From contig JAHNZQ020000049.1 of assembly GCA_019155205.2 (NCBI GenBank), positions 1,077,842 through 1,141,841 on the forward strand: DNA of 64,000 bases, given 5' to 3'. Source of the stretch: Gracilaria vermiculophylla (Eukaryota; Rhodophyta; Florideophyceae; Gracilariales; Gracilariaceae). This document shows positions 27,536-40,718 of the stretch, in pieces; position 1 is the stretch's first letter; the number at the start of each line of letters is the position of its first letter. Both the position numbers and the translations under genes were made by a program. The notes beneath the pieces were generated by a model. The model ran no database searches. It saw only the letters and a list, made by a program, of their open reading frames with translations, and had not been told where the DNA came from.

Positions 27536-29455
27536 ATGAGCGGCTTGCGACATGGCCCCCCGCTGGCCATGAACGGTTACATGGACAAGGAGGGCAGGAA
27601 GTTCCGCGCCAGAAAAACGCGATACTTCAAACTCAAGGACTCGGCGCTTTTCAACCATCGCCGGAAGGACTCGGTACGTTCCCTCGCCCACGTTGCCCCA
27701 TCATCATGCCTCCCCGCGTACCCCGTCCACTAACACCGCTCGTCTTCCCGCACCTGCGTGCCCTTGCGTGCCGCCGTGCAGCTTCCAACCTGGGGTGTGA
27801 GCCTCATCGACAGCCGCGTCGCCGTCGGTCACAAGGGTGAAATCATTGTACAGTTGTTTGATGGAAAGAAGATTTTGCTCTTCCCGCACTCCAGGTCCGA
27901 GTGCGACCAGTGGGTCGATCTGCTGCAGCGCGCCTCCCGCCGCAAAATAGGAAACTACTATGGAGTCACCGGTCTCGTCGGTATGGGCTCCTTTGCCGAG
28001 GTGCGCATAGGCTACGACAAGTCCACCGGCCAACAAGTCGCCATCAAGGTTATGAAGAAGAACAAGCGCGACACGGAGCTCATGCGCAGTGTGGAGTGTG
28101 AGATGAACTTCATCTCCAAGAACATCGACCACTCCAACATCGTCGCCACGTACGACGTGTTTGACACTCGCGACAACCTGTTCATTGTCATGGAGTACAT
28201 GCCCGGCGGCATGCTGTACGATATTCTCGCCAACGAGGGCTACTTTTCGGAGAAGAACGCTGCCAACGTCATGAGCGATCTTCTTCGCGCCGTGCAATGT
28301 CTGCACGAAAACGACATTGTGCACCGCGATATCAAGCCGGAGAACGTGCTGGCGGTGCACAAAACGTGGCCCTTGGACGTGAAGTTGGCCGATTTTGGGT
28401 TGGCCGACTTTGTGCTGGAGAACTCGTTCGGAGAGAAGTCCACATGCGGCATGTACGGAACGCCTTTTTTCGTGGCGCCGGAGGTGATCCGTGCGGAGAC
28501 GTACACACCCGCGGTGGACATCTGGTCGTTGGGGGTGCTCGCGTATAACATGTTGAGCGGCAAACTACCGTTCGACGGAAACAACATCAAGGAGGTGTTG
28601 CGGCGTGTGCGGAGCGGCAAGTACTCGTTCCCGGAGACGGAGTGGGCGGACATTTCGGAGCACGCAAAGGACTTCATCAGCGGGCTGTTGGAACTGGACC
28701 CAAAGCGCAGACTGTCTGCTGCACAAGCTCTGCAGCACCCGTGGCTGACGTCGAGCGACATTTCGGAGCGCGCCATCACCAACGACCGATCGGCGCTGGG
28801 TTACGAGCAGCGCAAGCTGCGCATGTCTTCAATGGCCATCGACGACGTGGCGGGACTGCTGAGCTTGGAGGAGGACGAGGAGCACGCCGACGACCACGGT
28901 CTGCGTGCGCTGTCGCGGCTGTTCCCCGGCAAGATTAATAAGAGCGCGAAGAGCTCGCGGTCGTCGGGGTCGAGCAAGGGGCAGGCGGTGGCTGTGGAGA
29001 GCAGTCGCACGCGCGACATGGACGACAGCGCGGCCGTGAGCAACGCGGCGCCGCTGCGCATTGCGCACGTGGTGGAGGAGGAGAACGCGCTGAGCGAGGT
29101 GTCGACGGGGAGCCAGCTTCGGGGGGTGGGCGACTTTGTGCGGTGGGAGGACGCGCTACGGCCGAACATGGCGGCGTGGACGGAGGGCGGACGCGGGGGG
29201 GGATACCAAGGGGGGCTCCAGTTCAACGACAAGTTCGGAGGCGGGAGCGCGGAAGACTTTGCGCTGCCGGCGATTCTGTCGGTGAAGGATATCGTGCGGC
29301 GGAAGCGCGAGGCGGGCGCTGGCGCCGGCGCGGGGGGGGGCGGCGGTGGCGAGGGCGAGGGGGGCGGGCGCTGGCGAGCGGGCGCATTGGTGCACGACAG
29401 CGACTCAGACGCGGACGACTTTGCCACGGCCGTGGAGAGCGGCGCGTTGGAGTAA
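27536..29455 (+). CDS. PH-domain Ser/Thr protein kinase 1 (two exons)
   Basis: Exons 27536-27673 and 27782-29455 encode 603 residues; the intron (27674-27781, GTACGT...GCAG, CTAAC branch near 27730) is phase 0 inside the PH domain. The PH domain (about 12-100) begins MNGYMDKEGRKFRARKTRYFKL and ends FPHSRSECDQWVDLLQRAS. The kinase domain (about 108-365) has GMGSFAEV, VAIKVMKKN (Lys135), HRDIKPEN (Asp229), DFGLADF (Asp250) and GTPFFVAPEV. It resembles CAMK-group kinases. The C-terminal 230 residues are low complexity, Gly/Glu-rich. The PH domain suggests recruitment to phosphoinositide membranes. It is the first of two similar kinases on this strand, separated by a peroxiredoxin gene. Confidence 0.9.
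27674..27781 (+). other. Spliceosomal intron, PH-kinase 1
   Basis: 108 nt, donor GTACGT after a complete Ser codon, acceptor GTGCAG before Leu codon CTT, branch-like CTAAC about 50 nt upstream of the acceptor. Removing it restores a continuous PH domain reading frame. Confidence 0.85.
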
Positions 29456-29668
29456 AGCCACGTGGCCATGCGTCACGCGCGTGCATCTCGCTGTGCCACT
29501 CGTGCGTGCTGCCGGCTACGCGCTCACTTGACAACCACCGCGCCCTCTAGCGCCGTCCCCGCCTCCCCTGCCCTCAGCGCCGCCCTGACTCCACCGCCTC
29601 ACGCCCCCGCCCCCCCTTCAGTCCGCCTCCCAGCCGCGTTTCCCGTTCACCCCCGTCCCCCTAACGCC

Positions 29669-30715
29669 ATGGTCTCCACGCGCAGCAAGACAGGCGCCAC
29701 CCCCGCCCGCTCCCCCGTCAAGACCATCTCAAAGAAGCGTCACCCCAAGCCCGCCGACACCTCTCCGCGCGACGCCGCCCCGCACCCGTTTCCCGATGTC
29801 TCGCTGCACACCGATTCCGGAGCTATAATCTCCACCCACTCGCTCCTCTCCGACGCCACCCCCGGTCTCATTCTGTTCACGTACCCCCGCGCCAACACCG
29901 GCGGCTGCACCACGCAGGCCAAGGGCCTCTCCGCGCTGCGCTCCGACGCACTCGCCGCCGGCTACTCCATCGTCGGCTGCAGCTATGACTCCGTCAAGTC
30001 CCAGGCCGCGTGGAAGGTCAAGAGCTCCATCCCGCTCACGTTGCTCAGCGATACCCCGAGCTCCGGCTTGCTGCGCAAGCTCGCCGTGCACAAGCCGCCG
30101 CGCAGCGTCAAGCGCTCTGTTTTCGTCATTGTGCGCGACGGTGGAAACTTACACATTGTGTTTGCCAAACGCGCCGTGTCCCCGAAGGATTCCATCGCGC
30201 TCATGGAGCAGTACATAAGCGACAATCCGCTCGACACCACCGCCGACAACTCCAACCTCGATCACGACATGGCCGTAAATAAGCCTCAGCCTGCGGCTGC
30301 TGCTACCACTGACGACGCTGGTGACAAGCCTCAGGACAAACAGCCTGCCGAGCAGCACGTTCAAAAGCCCGATCAGTCCCCGGCTGCCGCTCACATCGCC
30401 AACCACGCCGACGCCGGAAACTCCGCACCGCACGCGGATGCTCACACCGACAAAGTTGCTACCGAGCCTGCGGGCGACCAACCCGCCGCTGAGAACCCTA
30501 ATCCGAAGCCGGTTGACGCCCCCAAGCCGCCGCAAGATGCAAACTCCAACAAGCCCGCTGAACAGTCGCAACCGACCCCGGATCCGAAGCCCGCGGAGCA
30601 CGATCCTTCCGCGAAGGTCCAAAAAGATACACCCGAAGACAAACCAAGCACCGTCGCTGTCGAAAAGCCCGTCGTCATGGACGTGGAAAAGCCCCAAGAG
30701 GAGATCAAGGCGTAA
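29669..30715 (+). CDS. Dot5/PrxQ-like peroxiredoxin with long disordered tail
   Basis: 348 residues from ATG at 29669. Residues 1-40 are basic (TRSKTG, SKKRHPKP), a likely nuclear signal. The thioredoxin-fold domain (about 41-190) resembles yeast Dot5 and bacterioferritin-comigratory/PrxQ proteins: LILFTYPRANTGGCTTQ with peroxidatic Cys80, then VGCSYDSVKSQAAWK and LTLLSDTPSSGLLRKL. Two departures stand out: the usual Pro before the catalytic Gly-Cys is Gly, and the resolving Cys five residues later is Lys (CTTQAK). Cys104 might substitute. Residues about 195-348 are Pro/Lys/Asp/Ala/Gln-rich and disordered, with repeated DKPQDKQPAEQ-like segments. Thiol peroxidase function is likely, nuclear place is inferred. 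Confidence 0.82.
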   Translation: MVSTRSKTGATPARSPVKTISKKRHPKPADTSPRDAAPHPFPDVSLHTDSGAIISTHSLLSDATPGLILFTYPRANTGGCTTQAKGLSALRSDALAAGYSIVGCSYDSVKSQAAWKVKSSIPLTLLSDTPSSGLLRKLAVHKPPRSVKRSVFVIVRDGGNLHIVFAKRAVSPKDSIALMEQYISDNPLDTTADNSNLDHDMAVNKPQPAAAATTDDAGDKPQDKQPAEQHVQKPDQSPAAAHIANHADAGNSAPHADAHTDKVATEPAGDQPAAENPNPKPVDAPKPPQDANSNKPAEQSQPTPDPKPAEHDPSAKVQKDTPEDKPSTVAVEKPVVMDVEKPQEEIKA

Positions 30716-31579
30716 CTTGAATTACTTGCCGCACCGCTTTGGATCTGCACTCCTGAAACATGCGCTATGCAGCCGTAAAGTCGCTGCGAAAATGAATCAC
30801 ACTGCGATCTTCGTGACGTCTTGCTCTGCGCGTTTCGTTCACTTGCTCGAAATATTTTTTCTTGTACGTGTTGTAATGACAGTCACCTGATCCCTGTTCC
30901 CAGATTGTAAAAAGACTGTTGTGTTGTAAAGCGTTTCGCTTGTCATTTCTCAAATCCTTCTCCATGTTGCTCCTGCCTTCCTTACATTGTGGCATGCCGA
31001 TCAGTGATATCTATCCGGGCATGCATGCATCCGTGTCATAGTGAAGGATTACTCTCCAAACCAGATACCGCCTAGGCGCAGATGCCAGCTCCCTAACTGA
31101 CGTAGAGCACAGAACTTCGCCGTGGAGACAATCCTGTGAGGCTAGAATTTTTCCTCTCGAAACTGTACTCGCGGATCTGCAGAAGTTCGGTATCCCAGCA
31201 GTTGCAAGTCCAAGTTTTTTTTTGTGGGTTGGGCGATCCACGTGTTGCTCCGATTATGTTCTGGTGACGCTTCTCTTTGTTGTTACGCTTTGTGTCGCGC
31301 AGGTGTTGCCACTTTTGTGAAACACGCAATACAACTACATTTTGTTCGTGACAAGTAACGTCATCATATTTGTTATCTCTTACTCAAAACTCATCAACAA
31401 GCCCGGGCAATATCTCCGCGCGCGAGCAGCGGGCGTGGTTAAAGTACGGGTATGGTTCAGAGTACGATAAGATTGCATTCTTATGGAACTATGGTCAGCG
31501 CTCTTGCACAACTTTCTCTCTCCCCTTCATAGCTCTTTGTCATCTTCTGCTCGTACAAATCATCCTCCACCCTTCCAAA
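30716..31579. other. Intergenic
   Basis: This spacer lies between the Dot5-like gene and PH-kinase 2, both on the plus strand. Composition is mixed. Nothing was recognised beyond a likely promoter and 5' UTR in the last 200 bases. Confidence 0.5.
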
Positions 31580-33097
31580 ATGCGATCAGAAGACGAGGAC
31601 CAAACTCTGTTTCGCCTCAAGGGACCAAAGGTGCATGTGTACAAACATGGGCGACTTTACACTAGAGCGTTTCTGCGACCTAGACGGCTCATCACTGCCG
31701 ACCTGCGAGGGACAACGCTTTCGGTCAACTACCATCACCCCAACCAGACCACGAGTTACGACCTTCGTGAAGCACAACTCTTCACTGTCGAAAACTCTCA
31801 CAAGATTTTGCTCCAACTGCCCACGAAAAAAAACCTCTGCTTCTTTGCACACGATGCCGAGGAGTTCGACTCCTGGAAGCAGGCCTTGACGGAAAGCATT
31901 CAGTGGGGCATAGAACTATTTTACGAACTGCACGAAATACTCGGACAAGGAGCGTTTGCAACTGTTGTTCGAGGTCTCCATCGTCAGACCAATGATGTTG
32001 TGGCGATAAAAAAACTCTCCAAAACGTTGTGCAGCGAGCAAGATTTGGCTTTCCTCCAAAGAGAGGTTGATATTCTTCAGAAACTGAAGCATCCCAACGT
32101 AATTCACATGTCCGATCTCTTTGAATCTCCGGAAACCTTGTACGTGGTTCTTGAATTCATGGGCGGTGGCACTCTTCTATCTTTCACAACATCGAACAGC
32201 CCGTTATCAGAAGCCAATGTGCGTGACATAATGAAGGACATTCTGAGAGGTATTCAATACGTACATTCAAAAGGTATTGTTCACCGAGACATTAAGGTAT
32301 GGACACGATTCCTTTCCTAATTCAAAGCGAATGCTTCGCTTACCTACATTAACTAACGAGTATTTGACTCTTTAACCGCTGTTCTCAACATCAAGCCAGA
32401 GAACCTGATGTGCACTTCGAAAGAAATCCCGACAACCGTTAAGATCCTGGACTTTGGGCTCAGTCGGGTGACAGTCAAGACGTGCAGTGGTGACCCAGAG
32501 CAGGAGGAAGTTGGGCTCGGGCCAGGCGGTCTCATGACGTCCCCAGTGGGAACGCCAAACTTCGCGGCCCCGGAAATGCTCTCCGGCTTGCCCTACGGTA
32601 AGGAGGTTGACTGCTTCGCGTGCGGGGTAGTAATGTATTGGTTACTCTGCGGCTACTACCCTTTTTTCGATTCTGATCCAGACAGACTGTTGGCCCTAAT
32701 CAAGCAGACGGCGTTCGAATTTCCCGAGAGGGAATGGTGCAGGGTCTCGGATGAGGCCAAGGACGTCATTGGCGGGTTGCTGGACAGGAGTCCATACGAG
32801 CGCCTCTCAGCCGAGCAAGCGCTGCAACACCGCTGGTTTCACATGCAACTTCCAACAAATGCCATTCAAAACGCAGCCGTTGAAGAACAATGGGCGTGTG
32901 GAGCACTATCTCGCGACCAGCACATGGTGGGAACCAATATCGATTTGGGTGATATTGTCAACGTGAGAAATGTCAGCCAAACCAATACTGGGTCACAAAA
33001 ATGTTTGTCACTCCAAGCAGCCAAAATACCGACGGTGCTTGACGATTGGCAACTGCTGGAACAGCCGCCAGAGCGAAGCGCTTCGTGGAAGCGATGA
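31580..33097 (+). CDS. PH-domain Ser/Thr protein kinase 2 (two exons)
   Basis: Exons 31580-32296 and 32396-33097 give 472 residues. The 99-nt intron (32297-32395, GTATGG...CAAG, CTAAC near 32352) falls between HRDIK and PEN of the catalytic loop. The PH domain occupies about 10-110 (VHVYKHGRLYTRAF to EEFDSWKQALTESI). Kinase domain: GQGAFATV near 122, VAIKKL with Lys144, HRD Asp237, DFG Asp258, GTPNFAAPEML and SPYERLSAEQALQHRWF. It resembles the CAMK group like its upstream neighbour. Its activation segment is longer, with a Glu/Gly insert (PEQEEVGLGPGG). The C-terminal ~75 residues have no domain. Its intron differs in position from kinase 1, so the two genes are old paralogues or gained introns separately. 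Confidence 0.88.
32297..32395 (+). other. Spliceosomal intron, PH-kinase 2
   Basis: 99 nt, phase 0, donor GTATGG, acceptor CATCAAG, CTAAC branch-like site 40 nt before the acceptor. ATTAAG before the donor and ATCAAG at the acceptor both encode Ile-Lys, so the exact boundary could shift without changing the protein. Confidence 0.8.
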
Positions 33098-33272
33098 GGC
33101 TGTCCAGATGTTGATGATATGTTCTTGAATAACCACACTATCCACCAAATAGTAGAACAGCCCATGGGCACATGCAGACCAGAAGATTTTACATAAAGCA
33201 AGAAAATTAAATAGTAGCGGGCGTGCGCCGTCTCCGGAGCCGTGCGGTGCAAGCGAGATGGCAAGACCTGCT

Positions 33273-36013
<2,741 letters not shown>

Positions 36014-37390
36014 ATGAGCACCCCGCGTCGAGTATCTCGCCCGAAACGCAAACCATTACCGGTACTCCTTCCCCCTCAAAGTCCAACGGAGGCGCGCCAT
36101 GAACTGTTGCGCCATTTGCTCCCCAATCCCCCATCTTTCACACTCATACCCTCATCCAGCTGTGCAGACTGCTTTTCAAACTACCTGCTTTTTGAGGACA
36201 CCGCCAAACATTCTTCTCTTCGACACCTCCGACCGCTGTCTATCACGTTGCATCCCTCGCCTTCTTCATCGCCTCCCATTCACATTGCGCAAAAGTTGGA
36301 GCAACAACTTCAACATGGAACACAACTTGTTTTCCTGTCGTTCGCAAACGCTGTCCTTGTGCACGCTCTCACAACCTTCTCATGCCTGCCTCAACCCACG
36401 CCAGACAGGCGCGCTCATCCGCAAATCTGTTTTGTAATCGCTATGCTACCGAATGATGAATACAAATCCCCGTCAGTGAACTCGTGGCTTTGGCCTCTGG
36501 GGTATTCCGAACCCGACCCGGCCGCACCTAGCTCTGGGGAATTCCTGCTCCCTAGTGAGTCTGCAGCTGTGATGCTGTACGGTGCCGTTTGCGGCATGGC
36601 CGCCACAATGATTGGAAGCGACGCGAAGACTATCTCCGCTGCCCATATGTTCGTAATGCCCCAAAAGGTGTTGGCCGTCCTGCACCGCTTTGCTCAGGCC
36701 GCGTCAAATATCCTCAACGGCAGCGAGCACTTGCAACAGCTTTTGGACGAAGAGCAGCTGCAAGTGGCGGACCACATTTATACTCTTCGCCGACACGCCT
36801 TGGCACACATTCTGCCATGCGGTTGCGTTATGTTTCCGTACGCGAGTAGCCCACCAACGTCCGTCCCGAAATGCGCGCCTCCCCCGGCTATACACGTTCG
36901 TGTTCTGCGCGCAATGCAGCTGCCGGCGAACCAAGTCGAGCAATGGTGGCAGACCGATAGAGATGCCTGCGAGATGAACTACCTTCGCCAGAGCTACCTT
37001 CACCATCTGCGCGGGGCGGACATGAAAGTCTCCATCAGAGCTCACCTTAGTTACTTGCAATTATTCCATGCGCACAGGCCTAGTAATGCTTTGTTCGCCC
37101 TGTCCGACCAAATGAGCCAGTCACCCACGAGGGATTGGGAACTGAAGGAGGCCGTCGAATGGCTTGCGAAGGCTTTCCGTGGATCAGAGGCTTGGGTAAA
37201 GGAACGAATGTGTAGCGACGACAGTGAAAACCAACGTGACGTTTTTGAGAGGGAGTTGGCGTTCCAAGTGTTTGGCAGATTAGCCTTGTTCAGGTCCAGA
37301 AATGAAGTAGTCCGGAAGTTCGTCAGCACACTCGAAACCATCGCAGGTCCGACACGAAGAGATACAAAAGGGGCTGTAGAGGACTTTTGA
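36014..37390 (+). CDS. Unknown protein, 459 residues
   Basis: Met at 36014 (MSTPRRVSRPKRKPLP) starts a protein with a basic N-terminus; the frame is open 38 codons further upstream, with a hydrophobic stretch beginning MHILLITVLS. The body has normal amino-acid composition and codon variety over more than 400 codons, which argues for a real gene: for example ESAAVMLYGAVCGMAATMIGSDAKT, LHRFAQAASNILNGSEHLQQLLDEEQLQV and WQTDRDACEMNYLRQSYLHHLRGADMKV. It looks mainly helical. The segment CADCFSNYLLF near residue 50 has paired Cys but no zinc-finger spacing. I do not recognise a family. It is a single exon with no transmembrane segment in the main body. Confidence 0.65.
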   Translation: MSTPRRVSRPKRKPLPVLLPPQSPTEARHELLRHLLPNPPSFTLIPSSSCADCFSNYLLFEDTAKHSSLRHLRPLSITLHPSPSSSPPIHIAQKLEQQLQHGTQLVFLSFANAVLVHALTTFSCLPQPTPDRRAHPQICFVIAMLPNDEYKSPSVNSWLWPLGYSEPDPAAPSSGEFLLPSESAAVMLYGAVCGMAATMIGSDAKTISAAHMFVMPQKVLAVLHRFAQAASNILNGSEHLQQLLDEEQLQVADHIYTLRRHALAHILPCGCVMFPYASSPPTSVPKCAPPPAIHVRVLRAMQLPANQVEQWWQTDRDACEMNYLRQSYLHHLRGADMKVSIRAHLSYLQLFHAHRPSNALFALSDQMSQSPTRDWELKEAVEWLAKAFRGSEAWVKERMCSDDSENQRDVFERELAFQVFGRLALFRSRNEVVRKFVSTLETIAGPTRRDTKGAVEDF

Positions 37391-37523
37391 AAACTCTGGC
37401 CTGCCGTTTTGCGTGGGTCCGGTAAAGAATGTAAGGGTTATGTTGTAGAGCTAAAGTAGAAAAATAAAGCATAGTTTTACTGACAAAAGCGAGAACTGCT
37501 CCAAACAGAGCGGATGGAAAAGC

Positions 37524-38155
37524 TCAGCTACTGAAATCCAACAAGTTGCAAATGCTCTCGTAGGGTTTCAGTAGCTGCCCTCTGGTGAAGTTGCAAAAGC
37601 TCTCGAACAAAGGGCATCTAGTTTCGTCGGAGAAGACGTTTTTCACCTCATAGTGTTCTATGGCGTCTTGGTGAAGGTTGCGGCCGTTTGATGATTCTCG
37701 TCTTGAGAAGCTCACTAGAACTTCCAGTCATATTCCTCAAACATGGATGGGATGCAATCGTGAACCAGGTTGTTGGCACTGTCGGTATTTTCTCCCCTCC
37801 ACCAACTGGCAAAAACCGTGGCCTCCTTTGTTTGGCTGCACGCGTCATCAGAAATATCTTCAAAACTTGAACAGAGCTTTTTCATTTTGAACGTCATGTA
37901 GCTGTCGGGGACAAGTTTGCACATGCATTCAATAACCGGTTTGCATACGCCGTCGAAAGCTTCTTCCGGCCAGCTGCTGTGCATGTGAATTGCATGAAGT
38001 TCCTCAGATCCTCTCTCTTTTACATTCATATCTACATTTTGGGGCGTGAAAGAAGTCCATTCAAAGTCGTTTGTTTGGTGTAATGGGGTTGAAAAGACAG
38101 TCGTTAGCAAAGAAAAGATGAACGGAAGGAGAATAGTACTGCTCTTCATCATCAT
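37524..38155 (-). CDS. Small secreted Cys-rich protein, reading frame broken near 37715
   Basis: ATG at 38155 starts a signal peptide (MMMKSSTILLPFIFSLLTTVFS) followed by about 125 residues with paired Cys: DGVCKPVIECMCKLVPD, KKLCSSFEDISDDACSQ, VHDCIPSMFEEY. The frame stops at 37715-37717 (TAG). The adjacent frame continues with the same character from about 37700 to 37524 (NVFSDETRCPLFESFCNFT, LLKPYESICNLLDF, stop). Either a short intron joins them (an approximately 104-nt GT-AG candidate exists from about 37722 to 37619, though its donor GTTCTA is poor), or a frameshift or assembly error broke one gene, or the protein simply ends. The Cys pattern is loosely saposin-like. Function unknown; extracellular or vesicular place likely. 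Confidence 0.6.
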
Positions 38156-39458
38156 CACGAATATTCCAAATATATTTGAGGAGAGGGAATGTGTGGACTT
38201 CACAGATGTTGTATGAAGTGAACGGGGGATGAAGGCGAACAGAAGACGCTCTTTAGTTCAAAAGACTGTTGCATGCGAGGATCCATAGACTCCTCTTAAA
38301 TAGTGTTTCGAGCGAGAAAGAATGAGACACAGCGGAAATGATTATTTGTTTCTCGGCAGAGGCTCTGGGCAATGCCATGTAACGTCGAATAACACTTGGA
38401 ATCACCAAAGCCCCTCTCTGTCTTTAGAGAAATGTAACATACGGTACATGACTAATATCCATGATTATTTATCACGGGATGAAAAGGCTTCCCTCAAAGC
38501 ACACAACTCACGGCAAGGACAGACGATGATCACTCTATGAAGACGGTAATGAAGGTTTCTTTAAATCCTTCAAGCAAATAATTATTTCCACAAAAAAAAG
38601 ACAGTTGCACAAAAAAAATTATTTGGAAACGAGTTATGCGCATTTCCCAATTATGTAACAAAGATATAAAAAAACCGATATTAAATCAAACCCTTACAAA
38701 CTGCACGTAAATCGACTTTCCTTACAACTATCTTTGTAAAATTATATCAGGGAACAGTAAAAAATACTCCAAAATCTCCAATAGATTTCTTCTAAAACTA
38801 TTTTACTTTTGTTCAGGATTGTAGAGATGAAAAGCACACAAATATTTTACTCACATCTTCCTGTGACAATGCAATGCAATAATAAAGAATTTTTGCAAAA
38901 CGAGGTTCGTTATGAATTAAATATTTTTTCACTAAATACTCAGAACCAGAAAATAATTAAGGAAGGCTAATCACACGATCTTACGTTACACAACAGAGTC
39001 TTCTTCAGTACCAGATATGACAACCGGATACAATGGTGTCATCAGCATAACCCTAAAGCCATACAAAACGACTTTGTTTTGTATGGAAAGGACCATTGGG
39101 TCTTAAGAACAACGAAGCTACCGCCGTGTCGCAGGTATACAACTACCGCTTAAATCAACTTGCTGATAAAAGCAGTAGTTTCTCATCGTCGGTACTACAT
39201 AAATTACGCACAAGCCGTATTCAAAACCAATCTTATATCACAGACAACTTTTGAGAACTCTCTTATGTGAGTGGTAAAGCACGTGTAATGCATTTCAGAT
39301 TTTTTTAAACAGACGCGGAGAAACTGGGAAGCGTTTGATGTTCTCCGCCATGAAATAAAACAGCAGGTAACCGTTACAAATCGAACTTCTTTCATACCAC
39401 TTGCATCATCTTACAGAAACTTGCTTCACCCAGCAGATGGACAGTTCGCGAGAGTAAT
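38156..39458. other. AT-rich intergenic region leading into transposon nest
   Basis: The first 100 bases include the 5' UTR of the small secreted protein gene; the frame is open to 38203. From about 38.5 kb the sequence is AT-rich with short A and T runs and no gene, RNA or clear repeat. It marks the change from gene block to transposons. Confidence 0.5.
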
Positions 39459-39666
39459 GTACAGTGCGTTTTAAAAACACATTACCCCTCAAAAGTGCGC
39501 CAAAACTGTACTGTAAACTAGATTTTGCACATATTCTATGTAGAACCGTTTCAAAAAGATATGTACAGTGCGTTTCAAAAACATATTACTCCTCAAAAGT
39601 GCGCCAAAACTGTACTGTAGGCTAGATGATGCACATAGTCTATGTAGAATCGTTTCAAAAATATAT
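39459..39666 (+). repeat. Tandem duplication (2 x 104 bp) of Tc1-type transposon 5' end
   Basis: Two near-identical units, 39459-39562 and 39563-39666, each begin GTACAGTGCGTTT and contain GTGCGCCAAAACTGTACTGTA. They precede the transposase start at 39692. The start TACAGTGCGTTTCAAAA pairs with the 3' end of the related copies (reverse complement TACAGACTGTTTCAAAA), so each unit is a terminal-inverted-repeat region. Confidence 0.85.
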
Positions 39667-40618
39667 GTACACCTTCTTCTTTCTAGTAAAAATGGCTCGA
39701 GGCCCGCCACTTTCCAAGCAAGAACAGCTTCTAATCGTTAAGTTGAAGGCCGAGAAGCAATCTAACAGTGCTATCGCTAAAACAATAAAGCGTTCTAGGG
39801 TCATGATTGCTACTTTTCTCAATAACCCGACTCTATATGGCTTAAAACGATCTCCGGGACGCCCGAGGAAGCTCAGCCCTGCAGACAAAAGAGGATTTAA
39901 AACGGCGTTGTGTAAAGGAAAAGTATGGGGAAGAAAATTGGAATTAATCTCAATCTCAACGTTTCTAAATCAACTATATGGAGGTAGATAAACAGCACAA
40001 ATTTATTAAAATATAAAAAATGAAGAAAACGTTCTTTCTTTGAGACCATCACAAGCAAAGGCGAATTGACTGGTGTGCTGTAAAAGCCTATTGGAAAAAA
40101 GAATGGGAAACTTTTATTTTTACTGATGTAAAAAAAGTTCAACTTGGACGGACCAGATTTCTACAAATTTTATTGGCACGATCTTTGTAAGGATTGTCAT
40201 GAATTTTATACCCGGCACTCTGGTGGAGGCTCTGTAATGGTCTGGTTGGGCATTTCTAAAAAAGGTCTAACGAAAATTGTATTTATTGAAACGAACATGA
40301 ATGCAGAAAAAGTATCAAGAAGTTCTATACAACTATCTGCTACCTTTTGGTTTATTTTTCCATGAATAGAATTTCATTTTTCAACAGAATAATGTGCCTG
40401 TACACACTGCATCTTTAATCGAAAATTGGCTACAAGAGTCTGAGGTATCTGTTTTAGAGTGGCCGGCGCGCTCACCAGATTTGAACCCAATTGAAAACGT
40501 TTGGGCACTGCTGGCGACGTTGGTTTATGGGCATGGAAGGCAATTTCAGACAGTTTTTGAACTCAAAAACTGTATTGAAAATTGCTGGAAATCTATAATA
40601 GTTTCAAGTGTGGAAAAG
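39563..40618 (+). mobile_element. Tc1-like (DD34E) transposon, copy 1, decayed
   Basis: The transposase starts at 39692 (MARGPPLSKQEQ) with a helix-turn-helix N-terminus (NSAIAKTIKRSRVMI) and a GRPRK AT-hook-like motif. The frame then shifts near 39900-40140. Downstream pieces [26 protein letters not shown] and VLEWPARSPDLNPIENVWALL belong to the catalytic domain. Frameshifts and stops make it inactive. The 3' end is lost in the assembly gap. Confidence 0.88.
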
Positions 40619-40718
40619 NNNNNNNNNNNNNNNNNNNNNNNNNNNNNNNNNNNNNNNNNNNNNNNNNNNNNNNNNNNNNNNNNNNNNNNNNNNNNNNNNN
40701 NNNNNNNNNNNNNNNNNN
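40619..40718. other. Assembly gap of exactly 100 N
   Basis: One hundred N, the usual placeholder for a gap of unknown size, sits between the end of transposon copy 1 and an LTR fragment. Repeat collapse is likely here. Confidence 0.99.
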
